Assembly: GCF_000473205.1 (NCBI RefSeq)
Contig: NZ_KI421507.1
Coordinates: 1,523,934 to 1,587,933, forward strand
DNA length: 64,000 nucleotides
Reading direction: 5' to 3'
Origin: Pseudophaeobacter arcticus DSM 23566
GTDB taxonomy: Bacteria > Pseudomonadota > Alphaproteobacteria > Rhodobacterales > Rhodobacteraceae
Every line of letters begins with the position of its first letter. Positions within the stretch are counted from its first letter, which is position 1. Shown piece by piece: positions 36,013-46,137 of this stretch. A model generated the notes under the pieces. That model did not search any database. It worked only from the letters and a program-made list of their open reading frames with translations, and was not told the DNA's origin. The translations under genes were made by a program, and so were the position numbers.

Positions 36013-37227
36013 TCAAACCGGGTTTTCGAGTTCCTCTTTCGATGGTGCGAAACCGCGAAGATTTTTTGGGTTGTAGTGCAAAGTGGGATCCGCGCGTCGA
36101 ATGAATGCCGATGGGTGAATTTGGGCATCGTCGGGGATATGGCGGTACTGAGCCAGTGGCAGGTAATAGCCAAGCACTCCCTTTTGTCCGGGCCAATTGC
36201 TGCGTCGCACCAGGCGGGGGAAAAGCTCGAGAATGGGCCAGAGTTTGCGTAGTTTCATCTGACTGTGCAGTGGGGTTTTGGCGCTGGGTTGCGAGACTTT
36301 TAAGTTCATGCGTTCAGTCACTTTGTCTTTTTGACCAAGCACATAGCGGTTATAGTAAAGCTCGCGGAATTCGAGACTGTCGACGCTCAGAGCGTCAAGC
36401 TCCTGTCGCATCCATTGCATGGTTTGTTTGGCAAGACCGGCCTCAGCCTCTGGCACACTGCCTGCGACATCGGTATGGGTGCCGGGAAACCAAACCTGTT
36501 TTACATCCTGAGGTTCCGGGTGCTTTTTGCTGCGAAACCGGGTGCCGTGATATTCTTGTCCTTCTTGCCACATCTGTTGGCGGAAAAAGCAGCGGGTCTC
36601 ATCAATTGAAAGCACATGGCGGACGGCTTTGACCGATGGGTTTTCATCGACGCTTGAGTGGGTGCCAAATTCAATAAAGGTGTCTTTTTGCAGCCGAATG
36701 CGGATCATTGAACTGACCGTATCCCAAAGCCCGAGAAAGCGGATGGGAACCCGGCGCAGGTGGAAAAACTGTTCAGAAATCCGCAAGGGTGCGAACTGTT
36801 CATTGGGGCCATCCTGGCGCAGTTTTCGCCAGGCTTTGAATACCGGACCGATCAGGTGCAGCTCATGCGGGGCGACGAGGCCAAAATCATTGATGAAACC
36901 AGCCAGAACACGAGCGGTATAGGCGCCTCGTGAATACCCAAAAAAATACAGCCTGTCGCCTTCGCGATAGTTTTCGCAGAGGAAGGAATAGGCATGCAGG
37001 ACATTGGTGTGCAGTCCCCAACCAAAGGCCAGGCCAGCCACCAACTTGGTCTTGGCAAAAAGACTGTTGGCGAAGGGGCGGGTCGAAAGCGTGCCAACGC
37101 CCGGTTCATAATAGACAAGTTGATTTTCGTTGTGTTTCAAGCATTTGTAGAGGCGTAGAATGTTGCTTTCGTTCTGTTCGACCTCGTTTCCGGTACCATC
37201 CAGGCAGATAATCAATTTGCGTGACAT
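36013..37227 (-). CDS. DUF2235 alpha/beta-hydrolase-like protein
   Basis: 404 residues from the ATG at 37225-37227 (MSRKLIICLDGTGNEVE). This start matches the usual first strand of DUF2235. The nucleophile elbow is in YFFGYSRGAYTARVLAG (Ser in GYSRG). PIRFLGLWDTVSSM and WFPGTHTDVAGSVPE supply likely Asp and His. The family includes T6SS-type phospholipase effectors (Tle-like) and many uncharacterised cytosolic proteins. No secretion genes are nearby. Base composition is lower in GC than its neighbours. A terminator of the upstream gene overlaps its ribosome-binding region. Confidence 0.82.
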   Translation of the reverse strand: MSRKLIICLDGTGNEVEQNESNILRLYKCLKHNENQLVYYEPGVGTLSTRPFANSLFAKTKLVAGLAFGWGLHTNVLHAYSFLCENYREGDRLYFFGYSRGAYTARVLAGFINDFGLVAPHELHLIGPVFKAWRKLRQDGPNEQFAPLRISEQFFHLRRVPIRFLGLWDTVSSMIRIRLQKDTFIEFGTHSSVDENPSVKAVRHVLSIDETRCFFRQQMWQEGQEYHGTRFRSKKHPEPQDVKQVWFPGTHTDVAGSVPEAEAGLAKQTMQWMRQELDALSVDSLEFRELYYNRYVLGQKDKVTERMNLKVSQPSAKTPLHSQMKLRKLWPILELFPRLVRRSNWPGQKGVLGYYLPLAQYRHIPDDAQIHPSAFIRRADPTLHYNPKNLRGFAPSKEELENPV

Positions 37228-37260
37228 GAAAAAGCTTTCCGAGAAAAATCCTCGGAAAGC
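37228..37260 (-). terminator. Terminator of the RACo-like gene, overlapping the DUF2235 leader
   Basis: A perfect 10-bp stem, GCTTTCCGAG (37234-37243) with CTCGGAAAGC (37251-37260). On the minus strand it is followed by TTTTTC and then the DUF2235 ATG. The stem covers the only ribosome-site-like sequence (GGAAAG). Confidence 0.75.
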
Positions 37261-37295
37261 TATCATGTTTCAGGTATTGCAACAACCTTGACGTG

Positions 37296-39338
37296 TCAGC
37301 CGCGACGGCGACGGCGGCGTCCGCCTGCAGGGCCATCTCCGCCACCGGTGTTGAAGTTGACCTCCGGCAGGGTCAAAATCGACGCCAGAATTGGGAAAGG
37401 CTCTTTCGAGTTGGGGATTGCCGAGGCATTGACAAAATGTTCCTGGAACCGCGGCTCGACAGCGGTTTCGATTTTCTCGATCTTGCGCACGGTTTGTTCG
37501 ATTTCACTGCGGGCCTTGGTGTTGAGCAGGGCAATGCGGGCGCCGGTGCCGGCGGCATTGCCGGCGCTGGTGACCTTGTCGATGGGGCAGTCGGGGATCA
37601 TCCCCAGAACCATGGCGTGTTTGGCGGAGATATGCGCGCCAAAGGCACCGGCCAGAACCACCCGGTCGACGGTGTCGACACCAAATTTGTCCATCAGCAG
37701 TCGCGCGCCGGAATAGAGCGCCGCCTTGGCCATCTGAATGGCGCGAATATCGGGGTTGGTGATGGTAATCTTCGGCCCACCTTCGGCGCTGCCATCCCAG
37801 ACCAGATAGGCATTGGTGCGGCCATCGGCAATACAGCGGGCCGTGCCGGTCTGCTCTGCCGAGCCAATCAGGCCGGAAGCGTCCAGCACCCCGGCCATAC
37901 GCATTTCTGCGATGGCCTCGATGATGCCAGAGCCACAGATGCCGGTGATACCAGTGGTGGCAATGGCGGCATCAAAGCCCTCTTCATCGGACCAGATATC
38001 AGACCCGATGACCCGAAAGCGCGGCTCTTTGGTCTCAGGGTTGATTTCCAGCCGCTCTATGGCACCGGGAGCGGCCCGCTGGCCGCTGGAAATCTGTGCG
38101 CCCTCAAAGGCGGGACCCGTGGGAGAGGAACAGGCGAGGACCTTGGTCTTGTTGCCCAGCAGGATTTCGGCATTGGTGCCGACATCAACCACCAGGACCA
38201 GATCTTCGGATTTATCCGGCGCTTCAGAAAGCGCAACCGCAGCCGCATCGGCGCCAACATGGCCGGCAATGCAGGGCAGCAGGTAGACGCGGGCCGCCGG
38301 GTGGATGTTGAGGTCCAATTCAGCGGCGCGCAGGGCCAGAGAATCCGAGGTGGCCAGGGCAAAAGGTGCCTGACCCAATTCAAAGGGATCAATGCCTAGG
38401 AACAGGTGGTGCATCACCGGGTTGCAGACAAAAACCGCATCCACGATCAGGTTCTTGTCGATCTCGGCCTCGGCTGCAATCTGGGTGAACAGGGCGTTCA
38501 TGCCCTCGCGCACTGCGCGGGTCATCTCCTGATCGCCGCCCTTATTCATCATCGAATAAGAGACCCGGCTCATCAGATCCTCACCAAAGCGGATCTGTGG
38601 GTTCATAATGCCGGATGAGGCAACGACCTCGCCGCTGATCAGGTCGCACAGATGTGCGGCAATGGTGGTGGAGCCAAGATCAACCGCCAGCCCGTAGAGG
38701 GTGCCTTCGTAATAGCCGGGCCAGATATTCATGATCTTGGGCGGGTGATTTGCGTCGCCCAGGTGCACCGCCACAGTGACCTTCCATTGGCCTTTGCGCA
38801 GGGCAGGCTGCAGGCATTGCAGGATATGCAGGTCCGTTTTGACATTCTTGAGCTGCCATTGATTGTCGAGCGCCTCTATCAGCCGCTCCATATCGCCCGA
38901 GGGCTTGTGCATGTCGGGTTCTTCCACCTCGACATAGAACAGCCGGGTCGAGGGATTCATGGTGATATCGCGGGCCTCGGCACGTTTGCGCACCACCTGG
39001 CGGTGCACCTGGCTTTCGGGGGGGACGTCAATCACCACATCGCCCTGGACCTGAGCCTGACAACCCAGGCGGCGGCCATCAATCAAGCCACGCTTGTCTT
39101 TATAGCGCTGTTCGACCTTGTTCCACTCGCTCAGGGCATCATTGGCAACGGTCACCCCATGTTTGGAGAACTCACCATAAGAAGGGGTGATCTGGCATTT
39201 TGAGCAGATACCGCGTCCGCCGCAGACAGAATCGAGATCTACTCCCAATTGCCGTGCGGCCGTCAATACCGGCGTCCCAACCGGAAAATGACCGCGCTTG
39301 CCCGATGGCGTAAAGATGACGAGAGGATCGCTGCTCAT
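37296..39338 (-). CDS. ASKHA/DUF4445 ferredoxin-domain protein (RACo / RamA-like corrinoid activator)
   Basis: 680 residues. The N-terminal 2Fe-2S domain has Cys39, Cys45, Cys48 (CGGRGICSKCQ) and Cys93 (RLGCQAQ). The rest is the DUF4445 ASKHA fold: LYGLAVDLGSTTIAAHLCDL, LVLVVDVGTNAEILLGNKTK, SGQRAAPGAIERLEI and GICGSGIIEAIAEM. Such proteins reduce the Co(II) of corrinoid methyltransferases back to Co(I) with ATP. It ends in a tail of six Arg. No corrinoid protein or MttB-type methyltransferase gene lies next to it, so its client is outside the window. Neighbour: a family III CoA-transferase gene on the same strand, about 200 bases upstream. Confidence 0.9.
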   Translation of the reverse strand: MSSDPLVIFTPSGKRGHFPVGTPVLTAARQLGVDLDSVCGGRGICSKCQITPSYGEFSKHGVTVANDALSEWNKVEQRYKDKRGLIDGRRLGCQAQVQGDVVIDVPPESQVHRQVVRKRAEARDITMNPSTRLFYVEVEEPDMHKPSGDMERLIEALDNQWQLKNVKTDLHILQCLQPALRKGQWKVTVAVHLGDANHPPKIMNIWPGYYEGTLYGLAVDLGSTTIAAHLCDLISGEVVASSGIMNPQIRFGEDLMSRVSYSMMNKGGDQEMTRAVREGMNALFTQIAAEAEIDKNLIVDAVFVCNPVMHHLFLGIDPFELGQAPFALATSDSLALRAAELDLNIHPAARVYLLPCIAGHVGADAAAVALSEAPDKSEDLVLVVDVGTNAEILLGNKTKVLACSSPTGPAFEGAQISSGQRAAPGAIERLEINPETKEPRFRVIGSDIWSDEEGFDAAIATTGITGICGSGIIEAIAEMRMAGVLDASGLIGSAEQTGTARCIADGRTNAYLVWDGSAEGGPKITITNPDIRAIQMAKAALYSGARLLMDKFGVDTVDRVVLAGAFGAHISAKHAMVLGMIPDCPIDKVTSAGNAAGTGARIALLNTKARSEIEQTVRKIEKIETAVEPRFQEHFVNASAIPNSKEPFPILASILTLPEVNFNTGGGDGPAGGRRRRRRG

Positions 39339-39535
39339 AAAGGCACCCTATGGATTCATGTATTTTCACCGGACCATAGGGGCTTGGCGGCGCAATCAAA
39401 AGTCTCAGACCGCCACAATCTGGTCCAGTGGCGTCATTTTTCCGCCGCGGGCCCGTCATTGGCTTGGCTACGGCTGACTGGCGAGATCGCAAATGTGCCT
39501 TCCAGGGCTTTAACTTTGGCGGGCTCGCCTGTGCT

Positions 39536-40738
39536 TTAGCGCGGCGCGACGTCCTCCAGCCAGTCCAGAATGGCTTGCCGGTTGCCATCCAGGCGCGGCG
39601 CCGGGGCGCGGGTCTTGGGATCCTTCAGGCCTGACATCTTGATCGGATTGCCCGCAGCCACATAGGCCGGGGCGCCGTCTTCGTCCAATACGTCAACCAC
39701 CATATTGCGCGCCAGGATTTGCGGATCCTTCAGGACCTGTGCCACATCCTGGATTGGCCCGGTTGGAATGCCGGCCTCGGTGAGGTGCGCAATCCAGTGG
39801 TCAGCCGGTCGATCAATGGTAACTGCCTCGATTAAGCGTTTCAAAAGGCGGGCATTTTCACACCTGGCTGGATTTGTCGCAAAGCGCTTGTCCTGTGCCA
39901 ATGGCAGCTCCAGGGCGGTGCAGAGTTTGGCAAAGAGGGCGTCATTGCCGGCGGCGATGACAAACAGACGGTCCTCGGCGTGAAAGGTCTCAAATGGTGT
40001 GATCGACGGATGACGGGCGCCAGAGGGGCGCGGTGCTTCGCCAGTGACCGAGGTGATGGCAATGGCATGTTCCAGCAGCGCCAGTTGGCTGTCGAGCATG
40101 GCAATATCAACTTTCTGCCCCAGCCCGGTTTTTTGGACCTCCAACAGGGAGGCAAGAACGCCCTGCGCAAGAAACATGCCAGCGGCAATATCACCAATTG
40201 AGGCGCCAACCCGTACTGGGTCGCGGTTGCGCTCTCCTGTGATCGACATCACCCCGCCGCGCGCCTGAACCACCATATCATAGGCGGGGCGCTGTGAATC
40301 CGGGCCGCTATGGCCAAAGCCGGACACCGCGCCGTAGATCAGCTTTGGAAAGCGCTTGTGGAGATCCTCCCAGCCAAAGCCAAGACGCTCCATCACGCCG
40401 GGGCGGTAGTTTTCCAGAACCACATCCGCCTGCGACAGAAGTTTATTGAAAACAACGCGGTCCTCGAGGGACTTAAGGTCCAGCGCGATGCTTTCCTTGC
40501 CGTGGTTGATGGTGGCAAAATAGGCGCTGTCCTGGCCCTTGAACGGTGGGAACGAACGGGTGTCATCGCCGCTGCCGGGGCGTTCCACCTTGATCACGCG
40601 GGCGCCCAGATCCGCCAGGGTCATCGAGGCATAGGGGCCGGCAAGCACATGGGTGAGATCGACGATAAGAATCCCGGTCAATGGTCCAGTATTTGGGGAG
40701 GCTGAAGTTGCGGACACAGGGAAATCTGGCGTTGTCAT
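39536..40738 (-). CDS. Family III CoA-transferase (CaiB/BaiF)
   Basis: 400 residues from the ATG at 40736-40738, with AGAGGA 7 bases upstream. An upstream TTG gives ten more residues without a good ribosome site. It transfers CoA between an acyl-CoA donor and a carboxylate through a glutamyl/aspartyl thioester. Marks: LIVDLTHVLAGPYASMTLADLG at the N-terminus, KVERPGSGDDTR, VLENYRPGVMERLGFG and the catalytic Asp in RPAYDMVVQARGG (Asp154). The acid substrate cannot be told. It is divergent from guaB. Confidence 0.92.
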   Translation of the reverse strand: MTTPDFPVSATSASPNTGPLTGILIVDLTHVLAGPYASMTLADLGARVIKVERPGSGDDTRSFPPFKGQDSAYFATINHGKESIALDLKSLEDRVVFNKLLSQADVVLENYRPGVMERLGFGWEDLHKRFPKLIYGAVSGFGHSGPDSQRPAYDMVVQARGGVMSITGERNRDPVRVGASIGDIAAGMFLAQGVLASLLEVQKTGLGQKVDIAMLDSQLALLEHAIAITSVTGEAPRPSGARHPSITPFETFHAEDRLFVIAAGNDALFAKLCTALELPLAQDKRFATNPARCENARLLKRLIEAVTIDRPADHWIAHLTEAGIPTGPIQDVAQVLKDPQILARNMVVDVLDEDGAPAYVAAGNPIKMSGLKDPKTRAPAPRLDGNRQAILDWLEDVAPR

Positions 40739-40979
40739 TGAAGGTTCCTCTTGGTTCTGTTCGCTCAAACACAGGGCATAACGGCTTTGTATGAAACAGC
40801 TTTGACGTAGATCAGGTCGGCCAGAACTTCGCCAGACCTCTGCCAGACCTTGGCCAGAATGAAGTCCTCAGTCACGGGTGACAAATGCTGCGCTGCAGGA
40901 TTTCTTGGTCCGGCCTCTTTTCTATCCTGATCTTCTGTGCAATAGGGTCACCGTCAAACGGGGTTTTGCATAGGGGTAG

Positions 40980-42431
<1,452 letters not shown>

Positions 42432-42479
42432 ATAGATTGGAAAGATGACGATGACCCTTTGTAGCTTTGGAGCCTGGGC

Positions 42480-43649
42480 GTGACCCCGGCTGCCCGCCAG
42501 CAGGCGGCCATCGAAATTCTTGACCTGATCCTCGATGGGGAAGCGGCTGAAAAGGCGCTTACCTCTTGGGGGCGGCGCAATCGTTATGCCGGCTCCAAGG
42601 ATCGCGCCGCCGTGCGCGATCATGTGTTTACCGCCCTGCGCCGGCGCCGCTCTTTTGCGGTGCTGGGCGGGACGCAGACCGGTCGCGGTCTGGTCCTGGG
42701 GGCGTTGCGCGCCACAGATACCGATCCCGCGACCGTGTTCAGCGGCCAGGGCTACGGGCCCGCGCCCCTGACCGAGGCCGAGAGCGCCGCGCCTGCCGCC
42801 TTTGCCTCTGATGCTGAGCGTCTGGATATTCCTGATTGGATCTGGCCCTCCTTTAGCGACAGTCTGGGCGAGGCCGCAGAAGCCGCAGCGCAGGCCCTGC
42901 AGTCGCGGGCGCCCGTGTATTTGCGGGTCAATCTGCTGCGCAGCAACCAGGCCGATGCAATCGAGGCCCTGGCAGAAGAGGGCATTATCTGTGTGCCGCA
43001 CCCTGCCAGCGATACGGCCCTGGAGGTGACCCAGGGGGGACGCAAGATCCGCAACAGCGATTGTTTTGCAGATGGCCTGGTAGAGCTGCAGGATGCCGCC
43101 AGTCAGGCGGTAGTCGACAAGCTGCCTCTGCAGGACGGCATGCGGGTGCTGGATTTCTGTGCCGGCGGCGGTGGCAAAAGTCTTGCCATGGCGGCGCGCG
43201 CCAAAGTTGATCTTTTTGCCCATGATGCCAATACCAGCCGGATGAACGACCTGCCGCTGCGGGCTCAGCGGGCGGGGGCAGATATCACCTGCCTGTCCGA
43301 GGATGAGCTGGAGAAGGCTGCACTCTTTGATCTGGTGCTGTGTGATGTGCCCTGTTCCGGTTCTGGATCCTGGCGACGGGCGCCAGAAGGTAAATGGCGC
43401 CTTACCCGGGAGATGCTGGACGAGATCCGGTTGTCTCAACGTCAAATCCTAGAGGATGCCTGCCAGCTGGTGCGCCCAGGTGGCCATCTCGCCTATGCAA
43501 CCTGTTCCATGCTGGACGAGGAAAACAGCGCACAAATTCAAGGTTTTCTTGACAATCATGAGGGCTGGTCGCGGAAGGATCAGGCCAGCTGGCAGGTTCA
43601 GGACGGCACGGATGGGTTTTTTGTCACTGTGTTGACGCATATCGGCTAG
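42480..43649 (+). CDS. RsmB/NOP-family RNA (cytosine-C5)-methyltransferase
   Basis: 389 residues from a GTG after TTTGGAG. A short helical N-terminal domain precedes a Rossmann-like methyltransferase domain. SAM motif I: MRVLDFCAGGGGKSLAMAARA. The first catalytic Cys is in LVLCDVPCSGSGSWRRAPEGKW and the second in YATCSMLDEENSAQI. Members make 5-methylcytosine in 16S rRNA (RsmB) or other RNAs. The protein is shorter than E. coli RsmB and lacks its full NusB-like domain, so the RNA target is open. Follows guaB closely. Confidence 0.88.
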   Translation: MTPAARQQAAIEILDLILDGEAAEKALTSWGRRNRYAGSKDRAAVRDHVFTALRRRRSFAVLGGTQTGRGLVLGALRATDTDPATVFSGQGYGPAPLTEAESAAPAAFASDAERLDIPDWIWPSFSDSLGEAAEAAAQALQSRAPVYLRVNLLRSNQADAIEALAEEGIICVPHPASDTALEVTQGGRKIRNSDCFADGLVELQDAASQAVVDKLPLQDGMRVLDFCAGGGGKSLAMAARAKVDLFAHDANTSRMNDLPLRAQRAGADITCLSEDELEKAALFDLVLCDVPCSGSGSWRRAPEGKWRLTREMLDEIRLSQRQILEDACQLVRPGGHLAYATCSMLDEENSAQIQGFLDNHEGWSRKDQASWQVQDGTDGFFVTVLTHIG

Positions 43650-43686
43650 GGTTGTTAGGTAATTCGTCAGGAAAGCTACATATACC

Positions 43687-43701
43687 TTAAGGTGGCTTTA
43701 A
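43687..43701 (+). promoter_or_regulatory. CtrA-type binding site upstream of cckA
   Basis: A perfect TTAA-N7-TTAA (43687-43690 and 43698-43701, spacer GGTGGCT), about 50 bases before the cckA start. This is the full alphaproteobacterial CtrA recognition pattern. CckA is the kinase at the top of the CtrA phosphorelay. Confidence 0.6.
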
Positions 43702-43749
43702 GACTTTAGCCGCGTTATGGCGGCTACCAATCCTGAAGATGGAGCCGAA

Positions 43750-46062
43750 ATGTCCGGTCGCCAAAATTCCTCCGTGCCTGTGCTGCGGACTTACCACCCT
43801 GAACATCTTCGCTTGGGGGCGACTTTGCTGTTGTCGATTGGGCTGATGGTGGTGCCAAGCTTTTTTGCCTGGCCCGATTGGATCATGCGCGGTCTTTTGG
43901 CGGTTGGGCTAACGCTGCTGGCGGTTGGGGTTCTGATGCTGTTTCAGGCGCGGCTGCGGAGCAATGCGCGGTCCATGGCGGTTGAACTGCTCACCGGTTT
44001 TATTGAAAAAGATGCCACCCCCAGCTTTGTGACCGATGATGACGGCACTATACACGCCTGTAACCAAGCGGCACAGAATCGGTTTCATGAAAATGATCGC
44101 ACGACCCTGGCAGGGGCCCTGCGCTCGGTATTGGCCAATCCATCGGCGGTGCTGTTCCGGCTGCAAAGCCGCGCAAGGTTTGAAGGATCCGCACGCGAAG
44201 ACATCGTGACCCGCCGGGGTCATGTGCGCCTGGCTGTCCATCAGATGCATGGCGGCAGCTTCCTGTGGCGTGTCGAAGATATCGCCGAGCGCCAGTCCGG
44301 GCGGGGCTCGGAAGCGGTGCCAATCCCGATGATCACCGTCGGGCGCACCGGTGCGGTCTTGTTCATGAATGAGGCGGCCCGAAAATTGGTTGGCGAGCGG
44401 GTGAAATCCACCGACCGGTTGTTCGTGACGCTGCCGGTGAGCAGCGGTGAGGTGAATACCATCACCACCAAAAGCGGCCCGATTGACGTGTTGGTTACCG
44501 AATTGAACCGAACCCAGGGGCGCAGTGAGCTGTTCTTGATGGAGGTCAACAGCGCTGAGCTGCAGACCCAGCAAACCAGCTTTGAACATATGCCGGTTCC
44601 CTTTATCAAACTGGCGCCCTCTGGCGATGTTCTTTCGCTTAACAAGATGGCGATGGGAATGCTTGGTGTCGAGGGCCGGGACAATCTGAAGCTGGCGCAA
44701 CTGATGGAGGGCCTGGGGCGACCGATGTCGGATTGGCTGCGTGACACTGCGGATGGGCTGGCCTCCAACAAATCCGAATTTCTGCGGCTGTCGCGACCTG
44801 ACAAGGAGGTCTTTGTCCAGGTGACGCTGACCCGCGCGGTGGAAGAGGGCAACACCATCCTTATTGCGGTGTTGAATGACGCGACCGAATTGAAAACGCT
44901 GGAGGCGCAGTTTGTCCAGAGCCAGAAGATGCAGGCGATTGGTCAGCTGGCCGGGGGCGTGGCCCATGATTTCAACAATCTTCTGACCGCTATTTCAGGC
45001 CATTGCGACCTGCTGCTGCTGCGGCATGATCAGGGGGATCAGGACTTTGGCGATCTCATCCAGATCCACGAGAATGCCAACCGCGCCGCCTCGCTGGTGA
45101 GCCAGCTTCTGGCCTTTTCACGCAAGCAAACCTTGCTGCCCGAAGTGCTGGATGTCCGCGATACCCTGTCGGACCTGACCCATCTGCTGAACCGTCTGGT
45201 TGGGGAAAAAGTCACCCTGACCCTAAGCCACGATCCGGTCATGCGCTCGATCCGGGCTGACAAACGCCAGTTGGAACAGGTGTTGATGAACCTGGTGGTG
45301 AATGCCCGCGACGCGATGCCCAACGGTGGTGAGATCCGCGTGCGGACCGAAGCCGTCACCCTGGATGCCCCGCTGAAACGGGACCGTGCCGCGGTTCCCG
45401 AGGGCAATTGGATCACGGTAAAGGTCAGTGATGAAGGTGTTGGTATTCCAGCGGATCAATTGCAAAAAGTTTTTGAACCCTTCTATACCACCAAGCGCAC
45501 CGGTGAGGGGACCGGTCTGGGCCTGTCCACGGCCTATGGGATCGTCAAACAGACAGGTGGCTATATCTTTGTCGACTCGGTGCCCAACAAAGGCACCCAA
45601 TTCACCCTGTACTTCCCGGTCTACCAAGAGGGCAAAGACGACAAGGTCGAGGTTGCCGAAGCGCCAGCGCCCAAGGCAGCGCCCGCTCCGCAGCATGGCG
45701 AAGGCGTGGTGCTATTGGTCGAGGATGAGGCGCCGGTCCGGGCCTTTGCGTCGCGCGCCCTGCGCATGCGGGGCTATACGGTTCTTGAGGCCGAGTCCGC
45801 AGAGGACGCGCTGCGCACACTTGAAGACCCCGGTCTGACGGTGGATGTGTTTGTGACGGATGTGATCATGCCGGGAATGGACGGCCCCACCTGGGTGCGT
45901 CAGGCCCTGAAAACACGCCCTGACACCCGGGTTGTCTTTGTTTCGGGCTATGCCGAAGGGGCTTTTGGCGAATCTGAACCGGATGTGCCTAATTCAGTAT
46001 TCCTGCCAAAACCATTCTCGCTCAACCAGTTGACGGAAACGGTTCACGCCCAGCTTCACTAA
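43750..46062 (+). CDS. cckA: Hybrid sensor histidine kinase CckA
   Basis: 770 residues from the ATG at 43750 with GGAG 6 bases upstream. An ATG 11 codons earlier has no such site. Two transmembrane helices lie near residues 18-60 (LRLGATLLLSIGLMVVPSFF and GLLAVGLTLLAVGVLMLF). PAS-like sensor regions follow. The H-box is in QLAGGVAHDFNNLLTA with His406. The ATPase domain has NLVVNARDAMPNGG (N box), DEGVGIP (G1) and GTGLGLSTAYGIV (G2). A receiver domain ends the protein, with phospho-acceptor Asp704 in TDVIMPGMDG. CckA phosphorylates CtrA through ChpT. In Roseobacters this affects motility and gene transfer agents. A CtrA-type site lies upstream. Confidence 0.95.
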   Translation: MSGRQNSSVPVLRTYHPEHLRLGATLLLSIGLMVVPSFFAWPDWIMRGLLAVGLTLLAVGVLMLFQARLRSNARSMAVELLTGFIEKDATPSFVTDDDGTIHACNQAAQNRFHENDRTTLAGALRSVLANPSAVLFRLQSRARFEGSAREDIVTRRGHVRLAVHQMHGGSFLWRVEDIAERQSGRGSEAVPIPMITVGRTGAVLFMNEAARKLVGERVKSTDRLFVTLPVSSGEVNTITTKSGPIDVLVTELNRTQGRSELFLMEVNSAELQTQQTSFEHMPVPFIKLAPSGDVLSLNKMAMGMLGVEGRDNLKLAQLMEGLGRPMSDWLRDTADGLASNKSEFLRLSRPDKEVFVQVTLTRAVEEGNTILIAVLNDATELKTLEAQFVQSQKMQAIGQLAGGVAHDFNNLLTAISGHCDLLLLRHDQGDQDFGDLIQIHENANRAASLVSQLLAFSRKQTLLPEVLDVRDTLSDLTHLLNRLVGEKVTLTLSHDPVMRSIRADKRQLEQVLMNLVVNARDAMPNGGEIRVRTEAVTLDAPLKRDRAAVPEGNWITVKVSDEGVGIPADQLQKVFEPFYTTKRTGEGTGLGLSTAYGIVKQTGGYIFVDSVPNKGTQFTLYFPVYQEGKDDKVEVAEAPAPKAAPAPQHGEGVVLLVEDEAPVRAFASRALRMRGYTVLEAESAEDALRTLEDPGLTVDVFVTDVIMPGMDGPTWVRQALKTRPDTRVVFVSGYAEGAFGESEPDVPNSVFLPKPFSLNQLTETVHAQLH

Positions 46063-46101
46063 GCCCTAAGCCCTAAGCCCTAAGCCCTAAGCCCTAAGCC
46101 C
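46060..46101. repeat. Heptanucleotide tandem repeat (TAAGCCC x 6) starting at the cckA stop
   Basis: Six exact copies of TAAGCCC from 46060 to 46101. The first TAA is the cckA stop codon. Change in copy number would not alter the protein, only the distance to the hairpin at 46104. Confidence 0.97.
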
Positions 46102-46103
46102 TG

Positions 46104-46131
46104 GCACCGAGAGGCTGGATTCCCTCGGTGC
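46104..46131. terminator. Hairpin between cckA and the sulfotransferase-like gene
   Basis: GCACCGAG (46104-46111) with CTCGGTGC (46124-46131), 12-base loop. It lies between convergent genes, directly after the heptamer repeat. No T tract. Confidence 0.55.
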
Positions 46132-46137
46132 TCAGCC

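Noticed and set aside
35895..37227. Genomic island inserted at tRNA-Gly
   Set aside because: Integrases use the 3' end of tRNAs. The low-GC gene lies at the 5' side, and no integrase or duplicated tRNA end is seen.
37293..38399. 368-codon plus-strand frame opposite the RACo-like gene
   Set aside because: Glycine- and Asp-rich shadow frame. The minus strand encodes a full ASKHA protein with all its motifs.
46060..46101. Telomere-like or CRISPR-like repeat
   Set aside because: Six 7-base units with no spacers. Too short for CRISPR, and a telomere is not expected inside a gene block. It is kept as a simple tandem repeat.
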